Below are positions 1-7,988 of a DNA stretch of 64,000 bases, piece after piece; the stretch's first letter is position 1; the number at the start of each line of letters is the position of its first letter. The position numbers and the translations under genes were made by a program. Source of the stretch: Mesobacillus persicus (lineage in GTDB: Bacteria; Bacillota; Bacilli; Bacillales; Cytobacillaceae); NCBI RefSeq assembly GCF_900109925.1, contig NZ_FOBW01000001.1, positions 434,001 through 498,000 of the forward strand. The letters are read 5' to 3'. The notes beneath the pieces were generated by a model. The model was not told where the DNA came from and searched no databases. It saw only the letters and a list, made by a program, of their open reading frames with translations.

Positions 1-507
1 AGCGGTGACAATTGCCGTCCCATGTTGATCATCATGGAAAACAGGGATGTTCATTTCTTTCTTTAAGCGCTCTTCAATATAGAAGCAATTTGGTGCGGCG
101 ATATCCTCTAAATTTACACCACCAAAAGTCGGCTGCAGTAATTTTACCGTTTTGATAATCTCCTCAGGGTCTTTCGTATCAAGGCAGATTGGCATCGCAT
201 CCACTCCAGCAAATGCCTTAAAAAGTGCTGCCTTTCCTTCCATAACCGGCATCGAAGCTTCAGGACCTATATCACCCAATCCCAATACAGAGGTACCGTC
301 GGTGACAATCGCAATCAAGTTGCCTTTAATGGTATAATCATAGACTTTCTCAGGATGTTGATGGATTTGCGAACAAGGCTCTGCCACTCCTGGTGAATAC
401 GCTAAACTTAAATCTTTCATACTATTTAATGGCATTTTTACATCAATCGATAACTTCCCTTTATACTTCTCATGTAGCAATAGGGATTCTTTTTGTAGAT
501 CTGTCAT
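1..507 (-). CDS. NAD(P)-dependent malic enzyme, N-terminal part (runs off the window)
   Basis: Oxidative decarboxylation of malate to pyruvate, a cytosolic C4-to-C3 step. The 169 visible residues begin [19 protein letters not shown] and carry the malic enzyme N-terminal landmarks in order: the [20 protein letters not shown] segment, the [13 protein letters not shown] motif with the proton-transfer region, [20 protein letters not shown], and FHDDQHGTA at the window edge. The short bacterial layout resembles the MaeB/YtsJ group. The start at 507 is chosen because AAAGGAG lies 9 nt upstream; an in-frame ATG at 516 would abut the ribosome site. The gene is divergent from the LysR-type regulator at 929, whose shared upstream region holds a duplicated 27-bp motif. 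The C-terminal Rossmann domain lies outside the window. Confidence 0.95.
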   Translation of the reverse strand, partial: MTDLQKESLLLHEKYKGKLSIDVKMPLNSMKDLSLAYSPGVAEPCSQIHQHPEKVYDYTIKGNLIAIVTDGTSVLGLGDIGPEASMPVMEGKAALFKAFAGVDAMPICLDTKDPEEIIKTVKLLQPTFGGVNLEDIAAPNCFYIEERLKKEMNIPVFHDDQHGTAIVTA

Positions 508-656
508 TCTTACCATCTCCTTTATATTGGTTCTAAGAATGGAATGAGCAACCATTTCATTCATTTTTAGCAATAAAATTAATAATTTTAAAAATTTTCT
601 GTAATTTAATTCCGCAGCAATTCATCTAAAGTGAGTTTATTATATAATATTGGACG

Positions 657-821
657 ATTATAAATAAAATACATATTATCTATATCCTTTATTCCTTTTG
701 GTTATAAAGGTGAAGATGTGCTTTTCTTGCTACTCCCCTCCCTATTACCAATCTTCTATAGACTCGTTATTATATTTATTATAAAATATAGAATATTATA
801 AATAAAATACATATTATCTAT
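657..821. repeat. 27-bp direct repeat in the malic enzyme/LysR intergenic region
   Basis: A perfect 27-bp, AT-rich sequence occurs at 657-683 and again at 795-821, a spacing of 138 bp. It starts ATTATAAATAAAATAC and ends ATTATCTAT. Both copies lie between the divergent malic enzyme and LysR-type genes, the usual position of LysR operators. The rest of the 508-928 interval is AT-rich and shows no gene. Confidence 0.6.
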
Positions 822-928
822 TCGCAATATGCTTTTTAGTTATAGGTTGTGTTAACGTGGTTGTTGATTTCCGCTCCAGGCAACAATTTACCTTAACCAA
901 GCTTAGTAATATAAAGGGAGGAATAAAT

Positions 929-1822
929 TTGGACATTCGTCATTTGGAGTATTTTTCCGAAGTTGCTCAGCATTTAAGTTTTACGAAGGCTTCGCAATCG
1001 CTACACGTAACGCAGCCTTCTATTAGTAAAGCGATTAAGAATTTAGAAGAAGAGTTAGGTGTACCATTATTTTATCGTTCCTCTAAGCAACTGGAACTAA
1101 CGGATGCTGGAAATGCAGTACTAATTAATGCCAAGCGAGTTTTAGAGGCCTTTAAGAATCTTACATTGGAGTTAACCGATGTGATGGAACTTAAAAGCGG
1201 GGAAATCCGAATTGGCATTCCCCCCATTGTTGGTGCTGCTTTCTTTTCAAAGCTGATTAGTCAATATAAAGAAAAATACCCGCTTGTAAAAATCACCTTA
1301 ACTGAAGTAGGAACGAAAAAGATTAAACAGGGGGTTGACGATGGATCCTTGGATATTGGTTTAATTTGTACATTACCCACCCAAAATAACAACTTTGAGA
1401 TCATTAATGTTATCAAGGATCCCTTAATGTTAATTGTCCATAGTGACCATGCTTTGGCTTCTCAAAAGCAAGTGAATTTCTCTGATTTGAAAAATGAACC
1501 ATTTGTTTTATATAGAAAGGACTTCACCCTCTACGACTTGATTATTGAGGAATGTTCAAAACATGAGTTCCAACCAAATATAGTATGTGAAAGCTCGCAA
1601 AAAGACTTCTTACTTGGTATGGTCGAGGGGAAACTTGGCGTCGCTCTATTACCTAGTAAAATATGCCATGAAATCAATAGTAAAGAACTTACGATTCTCC
1701 CATTCTCTGAAACAGAAATTAACTTGGAGTTAGGGATGGTTTGGAAGAAGAATAAATACTTATCATTTGCTGTAAGGGAATTTATATCAACCTCTCAACT
1801 GTTCCTTGAAGTGACAAGATAA
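929..1822 (+). CDS. LysR-family transcriptional regulator (CidR/YwbI-like)
   Basis: A 297-residue LysR-type regulator. The N-terminal winged helix-turn-helix (about residues 1-60) reads MDIRHLEYFSEVAQHLSF then TKASQSLHVTQPSISKAIKN, followed by a linker and a two-lobed effector-binding domain with the IGIPPIVGAAFFSKLI opening. The TTG start at 929 is chosen because AAAGGGAGG lies just upstream; the longer frame from 857 has no ribosome site and adds 24 residues not typical of the family. It is transcribed divergently from malic enzyme, so carbon-overflow or malate/pyruvate control is likely. The effector cannot be read from the sequence. The call as LysR is firm; CidR-like is a resemblance only. 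Confidence 0.92.
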   Translation: MDIRHLEYFSEVAQHLSFTKASQSLHVTQPSISKAIKNLEEELGVPLFYRSSKQLELTDAGNAVLINAKRVLEAFKNLTLELTDVMELKSGEIRIGIPPIVGAAFFSKLISQYKEKYPLVKITLTEVGTKKIKQGVDDGSLDIGLICTLPTQNNNFEIINVIKDPLMLIVHSDHALASQKQVNFSDLKNEPFVLYRKDFTLYDLIIEECSKHEFQPNIVCESSQKDFLLGMVEGKLGVALLPSKICHEINSKELTILPFSETEINLELGMVWKKNKYLSFAVREFISTSQLFLEVTR

Positions 1823-1954
1823 TCATTGTTCCGTTTTAGTCGGTATGTGAAATATGGGTCGCAGGCATTTTCTAGCGTTGAGTGTTTTACATACCGATTT
1901 GAAAAATGTGTCGAAAATTTGAATATTTTTATAATAGTTATAACTTAAATCACA

Positions 1955-1983
1955 TGTTATACTTGACTATGGAAGCGTTTTCA
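1955..1983 (+). promoter_or_regulatory. Extended -10 promoter overlapped by a CcpA cre site
   Basis: TGTTATACT at 1955-1963 fits an extended -10 element (TGnTATAAT). Immediately downstream, TGGAAGCGTTTTCA at 1970-1983 matches the Bacillus cre consensus TGWAARCGYTWNCW at all but one position. A cre over the start site normally gives catabolite repression, so the small gene at 2014 is probably repressed on glucose. This is inference from sequence alone. Confidence 0.6.
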
Positions 1984-2013
1984 TAGTGAAAAACCTAAAA
2001 GTGGAGTGATTAT

Positions 2014-2244
2014 ATGTTATTAGATCAATTTATCCATCGTTTTCAGTTAGAAAAAAATCAACCTCCCCTTCATGTGAACGAATTATTAGATTATATTCAA
2101 AAAAGCTATCTTCAGAGAGAAATCTCTATCGTTGAATATAAGAACCTCTTCTTTGAACTAGACAAACAAAATGCTGAAAAGCCTCAATCCTATTTCATTA
2201 GGGTCAATCAAACTCACTTAGAATCAATCAACATCCCTGGGTAA
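2014..2244 (+). CDS. Small YppF-like protein
   Basis: A 76-residue soluble protein with GGAGTG as ribosome site 7 nt before ATG. The pattern VNELLDYIQKSYLQREIS followed by VEYKNLFFELDKQNAEKP resembles the YppF-like family of about 60-residue Bacillus proteins of unknown function. No membrane segment, cysteine or catalytic motif is visible. It is a single-gene unit: an extended -10 promoter and cre site lie upstream and a strong hairpin with a T-tract follows. Family assignment is from remembered similarity and is moderate. Confidence 0.7.
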   Translation: MLLDQFIHRFQLEKNQPPLHVNELLDYIQKSYLQREISIVEYKNLFFELDKQNAEKPQSYFIRVNQTHLESINIPG

Positions 2245-2289
2245 GGATCAACTCGTTCTGCGAGAAGTGATAGCTACGGGTATGGCGAA

Positions 2290-2316
2290 AGGAGTCGTAA
2301 ACCGACTCCTTTTTTC
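2290..2316 (+). terminator. Rho-independent terminator
   Basis: Stem AGGAGTCG/CGACTCCT with loop TAAAC, followed by six T. It ends the small gene at 2014. Confidence 0.9.
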
Positions 2317-2432
2317 TATCTATCAATCCCCTCTTTATTAGCAGATGCTTCACTTTCTTTAAAAAAAGTTTTCCTTCACATTAGTCAGGGACTATAATAA
2401 AGGAAGTCTATTCTATTATAAGGAGCATTTAC

Positions 2433-2606
2433 ATGGATCAAGAAAAACCTGAATATGATTTAGATAAGATTTATGACTATAATGAATACCCTGACAAAGT
2501 GAGTGGACGTTGTGATAATTGCGGCAATGCATTGTTCAACAGCTCTGTTAAGAATTTCGTATTTATCCGCGAATGCCGCGAATGTGGCATGAAGAAGCAA
2601 ATTTAG
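2433..2606 (+). CDS. Small two-CxxC zinc-ribbon-like protein (57 aa)
   Basis: Begins MDQEKPEYDLDKIYDYNEYP and carries two CxxC knuckles, CDNCGNAL and CRECGMKK, near the C-terminus, so a single zinc ribbon is likely. AAGGAG lies 9 nt upstream of ATG and a terminator overlaps the stop codon, which together make this a genuine short monocistronic gene. The N-terminal third is acidic and tyrosine-rich. Function unknown; nucleic-acid or protein binding would be typical of such ribbons. Confidence 0.75.
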   Translation: MDQEKPEYDLDKIYDYNEYPDKVSGRCDNCGNALFNSSVKNFVFIRECRECGMKKQI

Positions 2607-2627
2607 CCCTTGTGTAGGGCTTTTTTA
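2605..2627 (+). terminator. Terminator overlapping the stop codon
   Basis: Stem AGCCCT/AGGGCT with loop TGTGT followed by a T run; the TAG stop overlaps the 5' arm. Confidence 0.85.
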
Positions 2628-2709
2628 GGTGGCAAGGCATTACAGATTAGTGTGGGAAATTCAGTGTTGTTTTACAAAGTGTTTATGAATAAGACCTTTG
2701 TTGAAACAG

Positions 2710-2838
2710 GTTGATTGGAGCGGAAGGTGCGAGACTCCTGCGGGAGCAGCGGGACAGGTGAGACCCCACAGGAGCAAAGCGACGAGGAGGCTCACCGCAC
2801 GCCCCGCGGAAAGCGAGCATCCTGGAGCGGAAATTAAC
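2710..2838. repeat. Bacillaceae GC-rich interspersed repeat (full copy)
   Basis: About 129 bp and clearly more GC-rich than its surroundings. It opens GTTGATTGGAGCGGAAGG, contains CTCCTGCGGGAGCAGCGGGA and closes GCGGAAATTAAC, so the ends are imperfect inverted repeats (GGTTGATT/AATTAACC). I know this type from many Bacillaceae intergenic regions. A truncated right-end copy lies at 18257-18301. Open frames across it on both strands are not genes. Confidence 0.8.
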
Positions 2839-2887
2839 CTCTTTTTAAAAAAATTGAAAAAAACTTTCCGCAAACTCCCTAAAATCC

Positions 2888-2920
2888 ACAAAAGGCAAAC
2901 AGAATATAACCTGTTTGCCC
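2888..2920 (-). terminator. Terminator of the CDF transporter gene
   Basis: Stem GGCAAACAG/CTGTTTGCC with an 8-nt loop; on the minus strand it is followed by TTTTG. Confidence 0.75.
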
Positions 2921-2942
2921 TAAGATAGCTTTCTTCTAAGAA

Positions 2943-3851
2943 TCACTCATTCCTAACCTCATTTTCATCATACGGATTAATATGTACAAATACTTTTTGT
3001 ATATCGCTATGGTTAGCCAATAAGGCCTTTTTCACTTGCTTTGAAATTAAATGGCCTTCTTCTACGGTCATATGTGGGTCTACGCCGACTCGAATATCAA
3101 TCACCAAATAATGTCCATGGGTTCTTGCCAATAACTCGTCGACTCTCATTACCCCTTCAACACTATTAACGGTTTCGAGAAAAGGTTTCGTTTGCTCAGA
3201 ATCTAACACCTGTTCCATCATAACGGAACTCGATTCCTTTGCTAGAGAAAACCCAATTTTAATAACGATTAGTGATACAAGTAACCCAGCTAAAGGATCC
3301 AAGTAAACTAAAATCGGATAGTTAAAATGCTGACCTAGTATCGCGCCAAGGACACCGACAAAGGCAGCAACCGAGGAGATTGCATCCGACCGATGATGCC
3401 AGGCTTCCGCTAGTAAGGCTGAGCTATTAATTTTTTTCGCAAGTCGATATTTGTACTGAAAAAGCAATTCTTTTACAACAATGGAAACAATAATGGCCAC
3501 CAAAGCAATGCCTTTAGGAGCTACAGGCATCTCACCAAAAAAGACCTTGGTGGAGGAAGTGGCGATTTCAATCCCTACCACAACCAATAGGATTGCGACG
3601 ATAATGGTTGCGACATTTTCAGCTTTGCCATGCCCATATGGATGATCTTCATCAGGAGGCTTTTTTGCCGTGCGAAGTCCAGCAAGTACCGCAATCGAAC
3701 CGGCGACATCGGAAGCCGAATGCGCCGCATCGGCAATGAGAGCTCGGCTTCCCGAAAGCCAGCCGATTACCCCTTTCATCACAGCTAAGAGCCCATTAAT
3801 GACAATACCAATCCATGTTGCCAACTCAGCTTGTTTAAATCGATTATCCAT
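2943..3851 (-). CDS. Cation diffusion facilitator (CDF) family transporter
   Basis: A 302-residue inner-membrane metal/proton antiporter. About six membrane helices occupy residues 10-215. The CDF signatures are clear: ALIADAAHSASDVAGSIAVL in TM2, the PPDEDHPYGHGKAEN segment between TM2 and TM3, and AWHHRSDAISS in TM5 that supplies the second metal-binding Asp. The C-terminal cytoplasmic ferredoxin-like domain (about 215-295) contains RVDELLARTHGHYLVIDIRV. Length is normal. Bacillus relatives in this subgroup export Mn2+, Fe2+ or Zn2+; the metal is not decidable here. It is monocistronic with its own terminator. A Mn2+ riboswitch controls a different gene 4 kb away, so manganese handling is a theme of this end of the window. 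Confidence 0.95.
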   Translation of the reverse strand: MDNRFKQAELATWIGIVINGLLAVMKGVIGWLSGSRALIADAAHSASDVAGSIAVLAGLRTAKKPPDEDHPYGHGKAENVATIIVAILLVVVGIEIATSSTKVFFGEMPVAPKGIALVAIIVSIVVKELLFQYKYRLAKKINSSALLAEAWHHRSDAISSVAAFVGVLGAILGQHFNYPILVYLDPLAGLLVSLIVIKIGFSLAKESSSVMMEQVLDSEQTKPFLETVNSVEGVMRVDELLARTHGHYLVIDIRVGVDPHMTVEEGHLISKQVKKALLANHSDIQKVFVHINPYDENEVRNE

Positions 3852-4053
3852 TCATTTTACACCCTCACAAAATGTATGTATTTTAGACCCCTTGTTTTGC
3901 TTTATTATCCTATCAAACGATGTACGAGTAGGTCTAGAGCAAAGTTTTTGTGGGATAACAGTTACCTGTCCTACGTAAACGAACTTCCACTTTCACTATT
4001 TTTTTGCATGAAGGAAAAATTCATTCCCTATTTCAGCATTTCTTTTAAAAGAT

Positions 4054-5034
4054 TTATTTAAACCCAAGAACCGGATGAGGAATATAAGGTTCTTCCAAAA
4101 ATGCAACTTCTTCAGGAGATAATTCCACTTTAAGGGCAGCAATGGCGTCTTCTAAGTGCGAGAGTTTGGTTGCCCCAATGATTGGTGAAGTCACAGGTTC
4201 TTTCTGCAAGACCCAGGCTAAGGCGATTTGGGCTCGAGGAACACCGCGCTTTTTAGCCAACTCTGCGACCCGTTCGACCACGATACGGTCGGCTTCAGCC
4301 GTTTGGGCATAAAGGTATTTTCCAAATTCATCTGTTTTTGAACGACCCGTGCTCTCCTCCCATTCACGTGTTAATCGACCTCTTGCCAGTGGACTCCACG
4401 GAATAACACCAATTTTCTCTTCTCTACAAAGCGGTAGCATTTCTCGTTCTTCTTCGCGATATAAAAGATTTAAATGGTTCTGCATCGATACAAATCGAGT
4501 CCAACCATTTTTCTCGGCAATATGTAGGGCTTTAAGAAACTGCCAGCTGTACATCGATGAAGCACCGATATATCTTGCTTTTCCTGCCTTGACGACGTCA
4601 TGCAAAGCTTCCATCGTTTCCTCAATCGGAGTTTCGTAATCCCAGCGATGAATTTGATACAAGTCAACATAGTCTGTTCCTAGCCTTTGAAGACTATGAT
4701 CAATTTCACTCATAATTGCTTTTCGAGAAAGCCCTGCCCCGTTCGGACCTTTGTGCATTCTCCCATGAACCTTGGTCGCAATAACTATTTCATCGCGGTT
4801 TGCGTATTCTTTTAATACACGGCCCACAATTTCTTCACTTGTACCATCTGAATAGACATTGGCTGTATCGAAGAAATTGATGCCATGGTCCAGTGCCTTT
4901 TTAATCATCGGCCGACTTTCACCTTCGTTCAAAACCCACTGATGACTCCCACGTTCCGGAACACCGAAGCTCATGCAGCCAAGACAAAGACGAGAGACAT
5001 CCATGCCTGTATTGCCTAGTTTTACATATTCCAT
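4054..5034 (-). CDS. Aldo/keto reductase (YajO-type)
   Basis: NADPH-dependent (beta/alpha)8 oxidoreductase, 326 residues from MEYVKLGNTGMDVSRLCLGC. The AKR tetrad is present: Asp and Tyr in FFDTANVYSDG, Lys in IVIATKVHGRM and His in YQIHRWDYET; the cofactor-binding C-terminal region contains PIIGATKLSHLEDAI. The start at 5034 is preferred because AGGTG lies 9 nt upstream; the in-frame ATG at 5055 has no ribosome site. It lies 55 nt downstream of iolS on the same strand and may be cotranscribed. The physiological substrate is unknown; the YajO subgroup reduces varied sugars and aldehydes. Confidence 0.93.
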   Translation of the reverse strand: MEYVKLGNTGMDVSRLCLGCMSFGVPERGSHQWVLNEGESRPMIKKALDHGINFFDTANVYSDGTSEEIVGRVLKEYANRDEIVIATKVHGRMHKGPNGAGLSRKAIMSEIDHSLQRLGTDYVDLYQIHRWDYETPIEETMEALHDVVKAGKARYIGASSMYSWQFLKALHIAEKNGWTRFVSMQNHLNLLYREEEREMLPLCREEKIGVIPWSPLARGRLTREWEESTGRSKTDEFGKYLYAQTAEADRIVVERVAELAKKRGVPRAQIALAWVLQKEPVTSPIIGATKLSHLEDAIAALKVELSPEEVAFLEEPYIPHPVLGFK

Positions 5035-5088
5035 TTCGTTTACACCTGCTTTCATAAATGAAAATGAGACGAGTTCATTGGTCTAGTC

Positions 5089-6021
5089 CTATTGGAAAAT
5101 CCGATTGATTTCCTGTATCTCTTCCTCTGTTAATTGGACCGCCAGTGTTCTTAGATTATGGAGCACTTGATCAGCATTTTTTGCTCCAGGAATAATAACG
5201 TCAATCTCATCACGTGTTAAGTACCAAGCTAGCACGATGTGGGCAACTTCTGCATCTTTTTTAGAGGCCATCTCGCGAACCTGCTCGAGTTTCTCGCGCG
5301 TTTGTTCAAACACTTCTTTCTGGAATTGTGGTCGCTTTCGGTTTTTTTCACTCACTTCGCTATAATCTCGATATTTCCCCGTTAATAAGCCAGAGGCAAG
5401 TGGGAAATAGGGAATAAAGGAAAGTTGATTCGCCTTCACGTAAGGAAACAACTCCTTCTCCGCTTCGCGATTGAGTAAATTATATGCCCCTTGATACACA
5501 TCAACGTAGCCGTCTTGGTTCGCTTCTTTTAACTGGTCAATCGAGAAGTTAGAAACACCAATGGACCGAATCTTCCCTTCATCCTTTAGTTGTTTCAGTG
5601 ACCCAACCGCTTCGTCCTTTGGAGTAGCTTCATCTGGAAAATGGATATAAAATAGATCAATATAATCCGTCTGAAGTCGTTGTAAGCTTTCCTCAACTGA
5701 TTGCTTTAAAAAAGCTGGACTATTATCATGGATGGTCTTATCCCCCACAAATTTATAAGAAGCTTTTGATGCGATGACAATCTCAGAACGCTTCCCGCTT
5801 TCCTTTAAAACCTCGCCAATAATTTCTTCTGAGCGTCTTGGCCCATAAATAAAGGCAGTATCTAAAAAATTGATCCCATTTTCTAATGCGGTTTGAACTA
5901 ATTTTTTTCCGTCGTTATCATCTAGATTAGGAAATAGATTATGACCACCAACTGCGTTTGTTCCAAGTCCAATTGGGTTAACAAAAAGATCAGTTTTCCC
6001 GATTTTCGTTCTCTTCTCCAC
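5089..6021 (-). CDS. iolS: Aldo/keto reductase IolS family
   Basis: A 310-residue aldo/keto reductase that follows B. subtilis IolS closely along its length, for example IGLGTNAVGGHNLFPNL, FIYGPRRSEEIIGEVLKE, FYIHFPDEATPKDEAV and HIVLAWYLTRDEIDVIIPGA. Tetrad residues sit in FLDTAFIYG, ASKASYKF and YIHFPD. The start is GTG at 6021, with GGGAG about 10 nt upstream. In B. subtilis iolS is beside the inositol operon regulator; no inositol genes are visible here, so its role may be general aldehyde reduction. The YajO-type AKR follows on the same strand. Confidence 0.93.
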   Translation of the reverse strand: MEKRTKIGKTDLFVNPIGLGTNAVGGHNLFPNLDDNDGKKLVQTALENGINFLDTAFIYGPRRSEEIIGEVLKESGKRSEIVIASKASYKFVGDKTIHDNSPAFLKQSVEESLQRLQTDYIDLFYIHFPDEATPKDEAVGSLKQLKDEGKIRSIGVSNFSIDQLKEANQDGYVDVYQGAYNLLNREAEKELFPYVKANQLSFIPYFPLASGLLTGKYRDYSEVSEKNRKRPQFQKEVFEQTREKLEQVREMASKKDAEVAHIVLAWYLTRDEIDVIIPGAKNADQVLHNLRTLAVQLTEEEIQEINRIFQ

Positions 6022-6279
6022 CCTCCATCATCTCCCTTACTGTGAGTTATCTTAATCATATCAAATTTCATGGTACCCACTACATACTAGAATGCAAAGA
6101 TCGTCTTTATTCTACCATTTTTTGCTAATACCAGGAATATTTATTGGAAGAAACTCCCTCTACAGGCGGATGCATTGGCTATGTAACAAAATTGTAATAC
6201 TATTCTAGTTTTATTTCTCATAGAAATAGTTTTAGCGAAATGTTAATAAAGCAAAAAACCAACTAGGAGGACTAGAGTC

Positions 6280-6942
6280 TTGAAAAAATTACTATTTTTA
6301 CTAACATTACTAGCATCATTTCTTGTGGCTTCACCTGTATTTGCCTATACCGTTGAAAAAGGTGACACGATGACGAAAATCGCCCGTGAAAACGGACTTA
6401 CATTACAAGAGTTGGCTCAAGCAAACCCTCAAATCAAAGATTTAGATAGGATTTTTGTGGGACAAACTGTACATACTCCATCGTCTATTATCGTTGAAGA
6501 GCAGAAGACGAACAATTCCGATAAAACGATAATAAAAGCTAGCGCGATTATTGAACCAAAAGCAAAGTCTGAGAATCTTAGTATTTCGGACTCTGATATA
6601 GATTTACTGGCAAGAATTGTGAGAGCAGAAGCGCAAACAGAACCTTTTGAAGGAAAGGTTGCTGTAGCGGATGTTGTTTTAAATAGGGTAGAAAGCGAAC
6701 AATTTCCTGACACGATCAAAGAAGTTATCTATGCCCCTGGCCAATTTCAACCGGTTCAAAATGGGGAAATTAATAAACCAGCAGATGAAGAATCAATCGA
6801 AGCGGTATATGTTGCTTTAACAGACCAGGGTGAGATTGACCATGATTCTTTATTTTTCTACAATCCCGATATTGCGACTAGCCGTTGGCTAGATTCACGA
6901 CAGACAACGGTTGTCATCGGAGATCATGTGTTTAAGAAATAA
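6280..6942 (+). CDS. Secreted LysM / SleB-type cell wall hydrolase
   Basis: 220 residues, TTG start at 6280 with a strong AGGAGG 9 nt upstream. A Sec signal peptide (MKKLLFLLTLLASFLVASPV, cleavage near VFA) is followed by one LysM module (about 23-67, YTVEKGDTMTKIARENGLTL) that binds peptidoglycan, a Ser/Lys-rich linker, and a Hydrolase_2 (SleB/CwlJ) domain from about 107 to the end, with RIVRAEAQTEPFEGKVAVAD and LNRVESEQFPDTIKEVIY. SleB-type enzymes act on spore cortex muramic-lactam or as lytic transglycosylases. LysM in place of the usual PG_binding_1 domain points to a YkvT-like role. It is monocistronic, ending at the hairpin near 7011-7080. Confidence 0.92.
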   Translation: MKKLLFLLTLLASFLVASPVFAYTVEKGDTMTKIARENGLTLQELAQANPQIKDLDRIFVGQTVHTPSSIIVEEQKTNNSDKTIIKASAIIEPKAKSENLSISDSDIDLLARIVRAEAQTEPFEGKVAVADVVLNRVESEQFPDTIKEVIYAPGQFQPVQNGEINKPADEESIEAVYVALTDQGEIDHDSLFFYNPDIATSRWLDSRQTTVVIGDHVFKK

Positions 6943-7010
6943 TCACCATTATTACGGCAGAAAACAAAGCTGAAACTCTTGAAGTAAGCTTTTTCATATA
7001 GATTTTTTAA

Positions 7011-7080
7011 AGGACAACCTTGCCCGAAAGTGATGCATTTACACCAGCTCATATTTGGGTTTCGGTGTCCTCCTTTTTTT
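7011..7080 (+). terminator. Large bulged terminator hairpin
   Basis: GGACA (7012-7016) pairs with TGTCC and CCGAAA pairs with TTTCGG, leaving a one-sided bulge and a long apical region; TCC then seven T follow. It is bigger than an ordinary terminator, so a small structured RNA is possible, but termination of the hydrolase gene is the simplest reading. Confidence 0.65.
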
Positions 7081-7145
7081 ATGGGCTATGCCTATTTTTA
7101 CAGGCTTGTTTATTCAGATATATTGAAGTTTTTTAATAAACCCAC

Positions 7146-7175
7146 AAAAAAGAACAGCATAATCGGCTGTTCTTT
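7146..7175 (-). terminator. Terminator of the DUF5392-like gene
   Basis: Stem AAAGAACAGC with a short central loop; on the minus strand it is followed by TTTTTT. Confidence 0.8.
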
Positions 7176-7291
7176 CACTTTTCACAGGATACATCTATGA
7201 GAGAGTCCTACCTACCATTGGAGCGGAGAAGAATCACCTTCAGTGATTGGAATGGGAACGAGTCTAGTACGGATGTTTTTCCCTTGATACC

Positions 7292-7732
7292 TTAGCTCAT
7301 CATATTCTTCCGACGATCTTCTTCATTTAGAAAATGAATAAAATGAGCGATCATTTTGTTAATGGATTGTTCCTGAATAAGAGCAATATATTCCTTTTTA
7401 CGGTATTCATTCGCAACTTCACTATTTTTGATTCTTTCCACCATATATTCTGCACTCAGTTTCTTTATTTCTTTGCGTTGTATTTTTATTTCTTTATATA
7501 AGGCCATTCCAATCGCGCCCATTATTGCTAAGAAGAGAATCATGGGTGCCGATTCTTGGTTCACCTGTCCAAATAGGAATAGTCCGGCTAAATTAAATAT
7601 GGAAACCGCAATTAAAGGAAAAGTCCAAATGGAGTACCTTGTGATTTTTTTCGAAATTGGATGAAGAACTTCCTGGAGCTTATCTATTTCCTTTTTTATG
7701 TGGTTGGGCAGATCTTTCATAAAGAGATTCAT
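7292..7732 (-). CDS. DUF5392 (YwnF-like) two-TM membrane protein under Mn2+ riboswitch control
   Basis: A 146-residue protein with two hydrophobic helices (about 34-55 and 63-80) flanked by charged, mostly helical N- and C-terminal regions. The tail has EYRKKEYIALIQEQSINKMI and HFLNEEDRRKN. It resembles Bacillus YwnF/DUF5392, an uncharacterised family; that assignment is from memory and moderate. ATG at 7732 has GAGGGGG 6-7 nt upstream. The gene follows directly after a complete yybP-ykoY riboswitch with two terminators and no other gene between, so its expression should rise with Mn2+. This makes a role in manganese export or tolerance likely, although the protein has no recognisable transporter motif. 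Confidence 0.8.
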   Translation of the reverse strand: MNLFMKDLPNHIKKEIDKLQEVLHPISKKITRYSIWTFPLIAVSIFNLAGLFLFGQVNQESAPMILFLAIMGAIGMALYKEIKIQRKEIKKLSAEYMVERIKNSEVANEYRKKEYIALIQEQSINKMIAHFIHFLNEEDRRKNMMS

Positions 7733-7760
7733 CTATTTCCCCCTCTAAATCATTATAACC

Positions 7761-7944
7761 TAAAAAAACTCTTACCAATTGGCAAGAGTCCTTTTTTTAA
7801 AGCAAAAGAGACCTTTACCAATTCGAAAATTGATAAAGGTCTCGCTAACAACAATCGTTGCCAACAAAGCCGAGAGATTAATCTCCGTAATGACGACTTT
7901 GCTGTTAAAGCTACTCCCCTTTAAAAGGAATATTTTAATATATA
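7761..7944 (-). promoter_or_regulatory. yybP-ykoY (Mn2+) riboswitch leader
   Basis: On the minus strand the aptamer (7834-7924) runs from AAAGGGGAGTAGC through GTCGTCA, paired CGGAGA/TCTC, GGCTTTGTTGGCAACG and ends GCGAGACCTTT, the conserved core of RF00080-type Mn2+ riboswitches. The P1 helix pairs AAAGG with CCTTT. GAGACCTTTA, the 3' P1 strand, is reused in a competing hairpin (7808-7843, closing GGTAAAGGTCTC), so Mn2+ binding should block termination. A second hairpin (7768-7789, ACTCTTGCC/GGTAAGAGT) followed by seven T lies just before the gene. The 3' end is about 30 nt from the start codon at 7732. Confidence 0.95.
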
Positions 7945-7949
7945 AGTTT

Positions 7950-7978
7950 AGTATAGGAGAAAGTTGCTTTTGAGTCAA
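7950..7978 (-). promoter_or_regulatory. Sigma-A promoter of the riboswitch transcript
   Basis: TTGACT (7973-7978), a 17-nt spacer and TATACT (7950-7955) on the minus strand; predicted transcript start near 7943, about 20 nt before the aptamer. Confidence 0.85.
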
Positions 7979-7988
7979 ATGATCAAAC

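Larger units (their letters stand above)
6943..7291. other. Gene-free interval between convergent genes
   Basis: No coding region is supported in this stretch of about 350 bases. It holds the two terminators listed separately at 7011-7080 and 7146-7175, plus an unassigned stretch at 7180-7290 containing no clear motif. Confidence 0.6.

Noticed and set aside
2661-2928. Overlapping open frames on both strands
   Set aside because: They fall in the GC-rich interspersed repeat, have no ribosome sites and encode low-complexity peptides.
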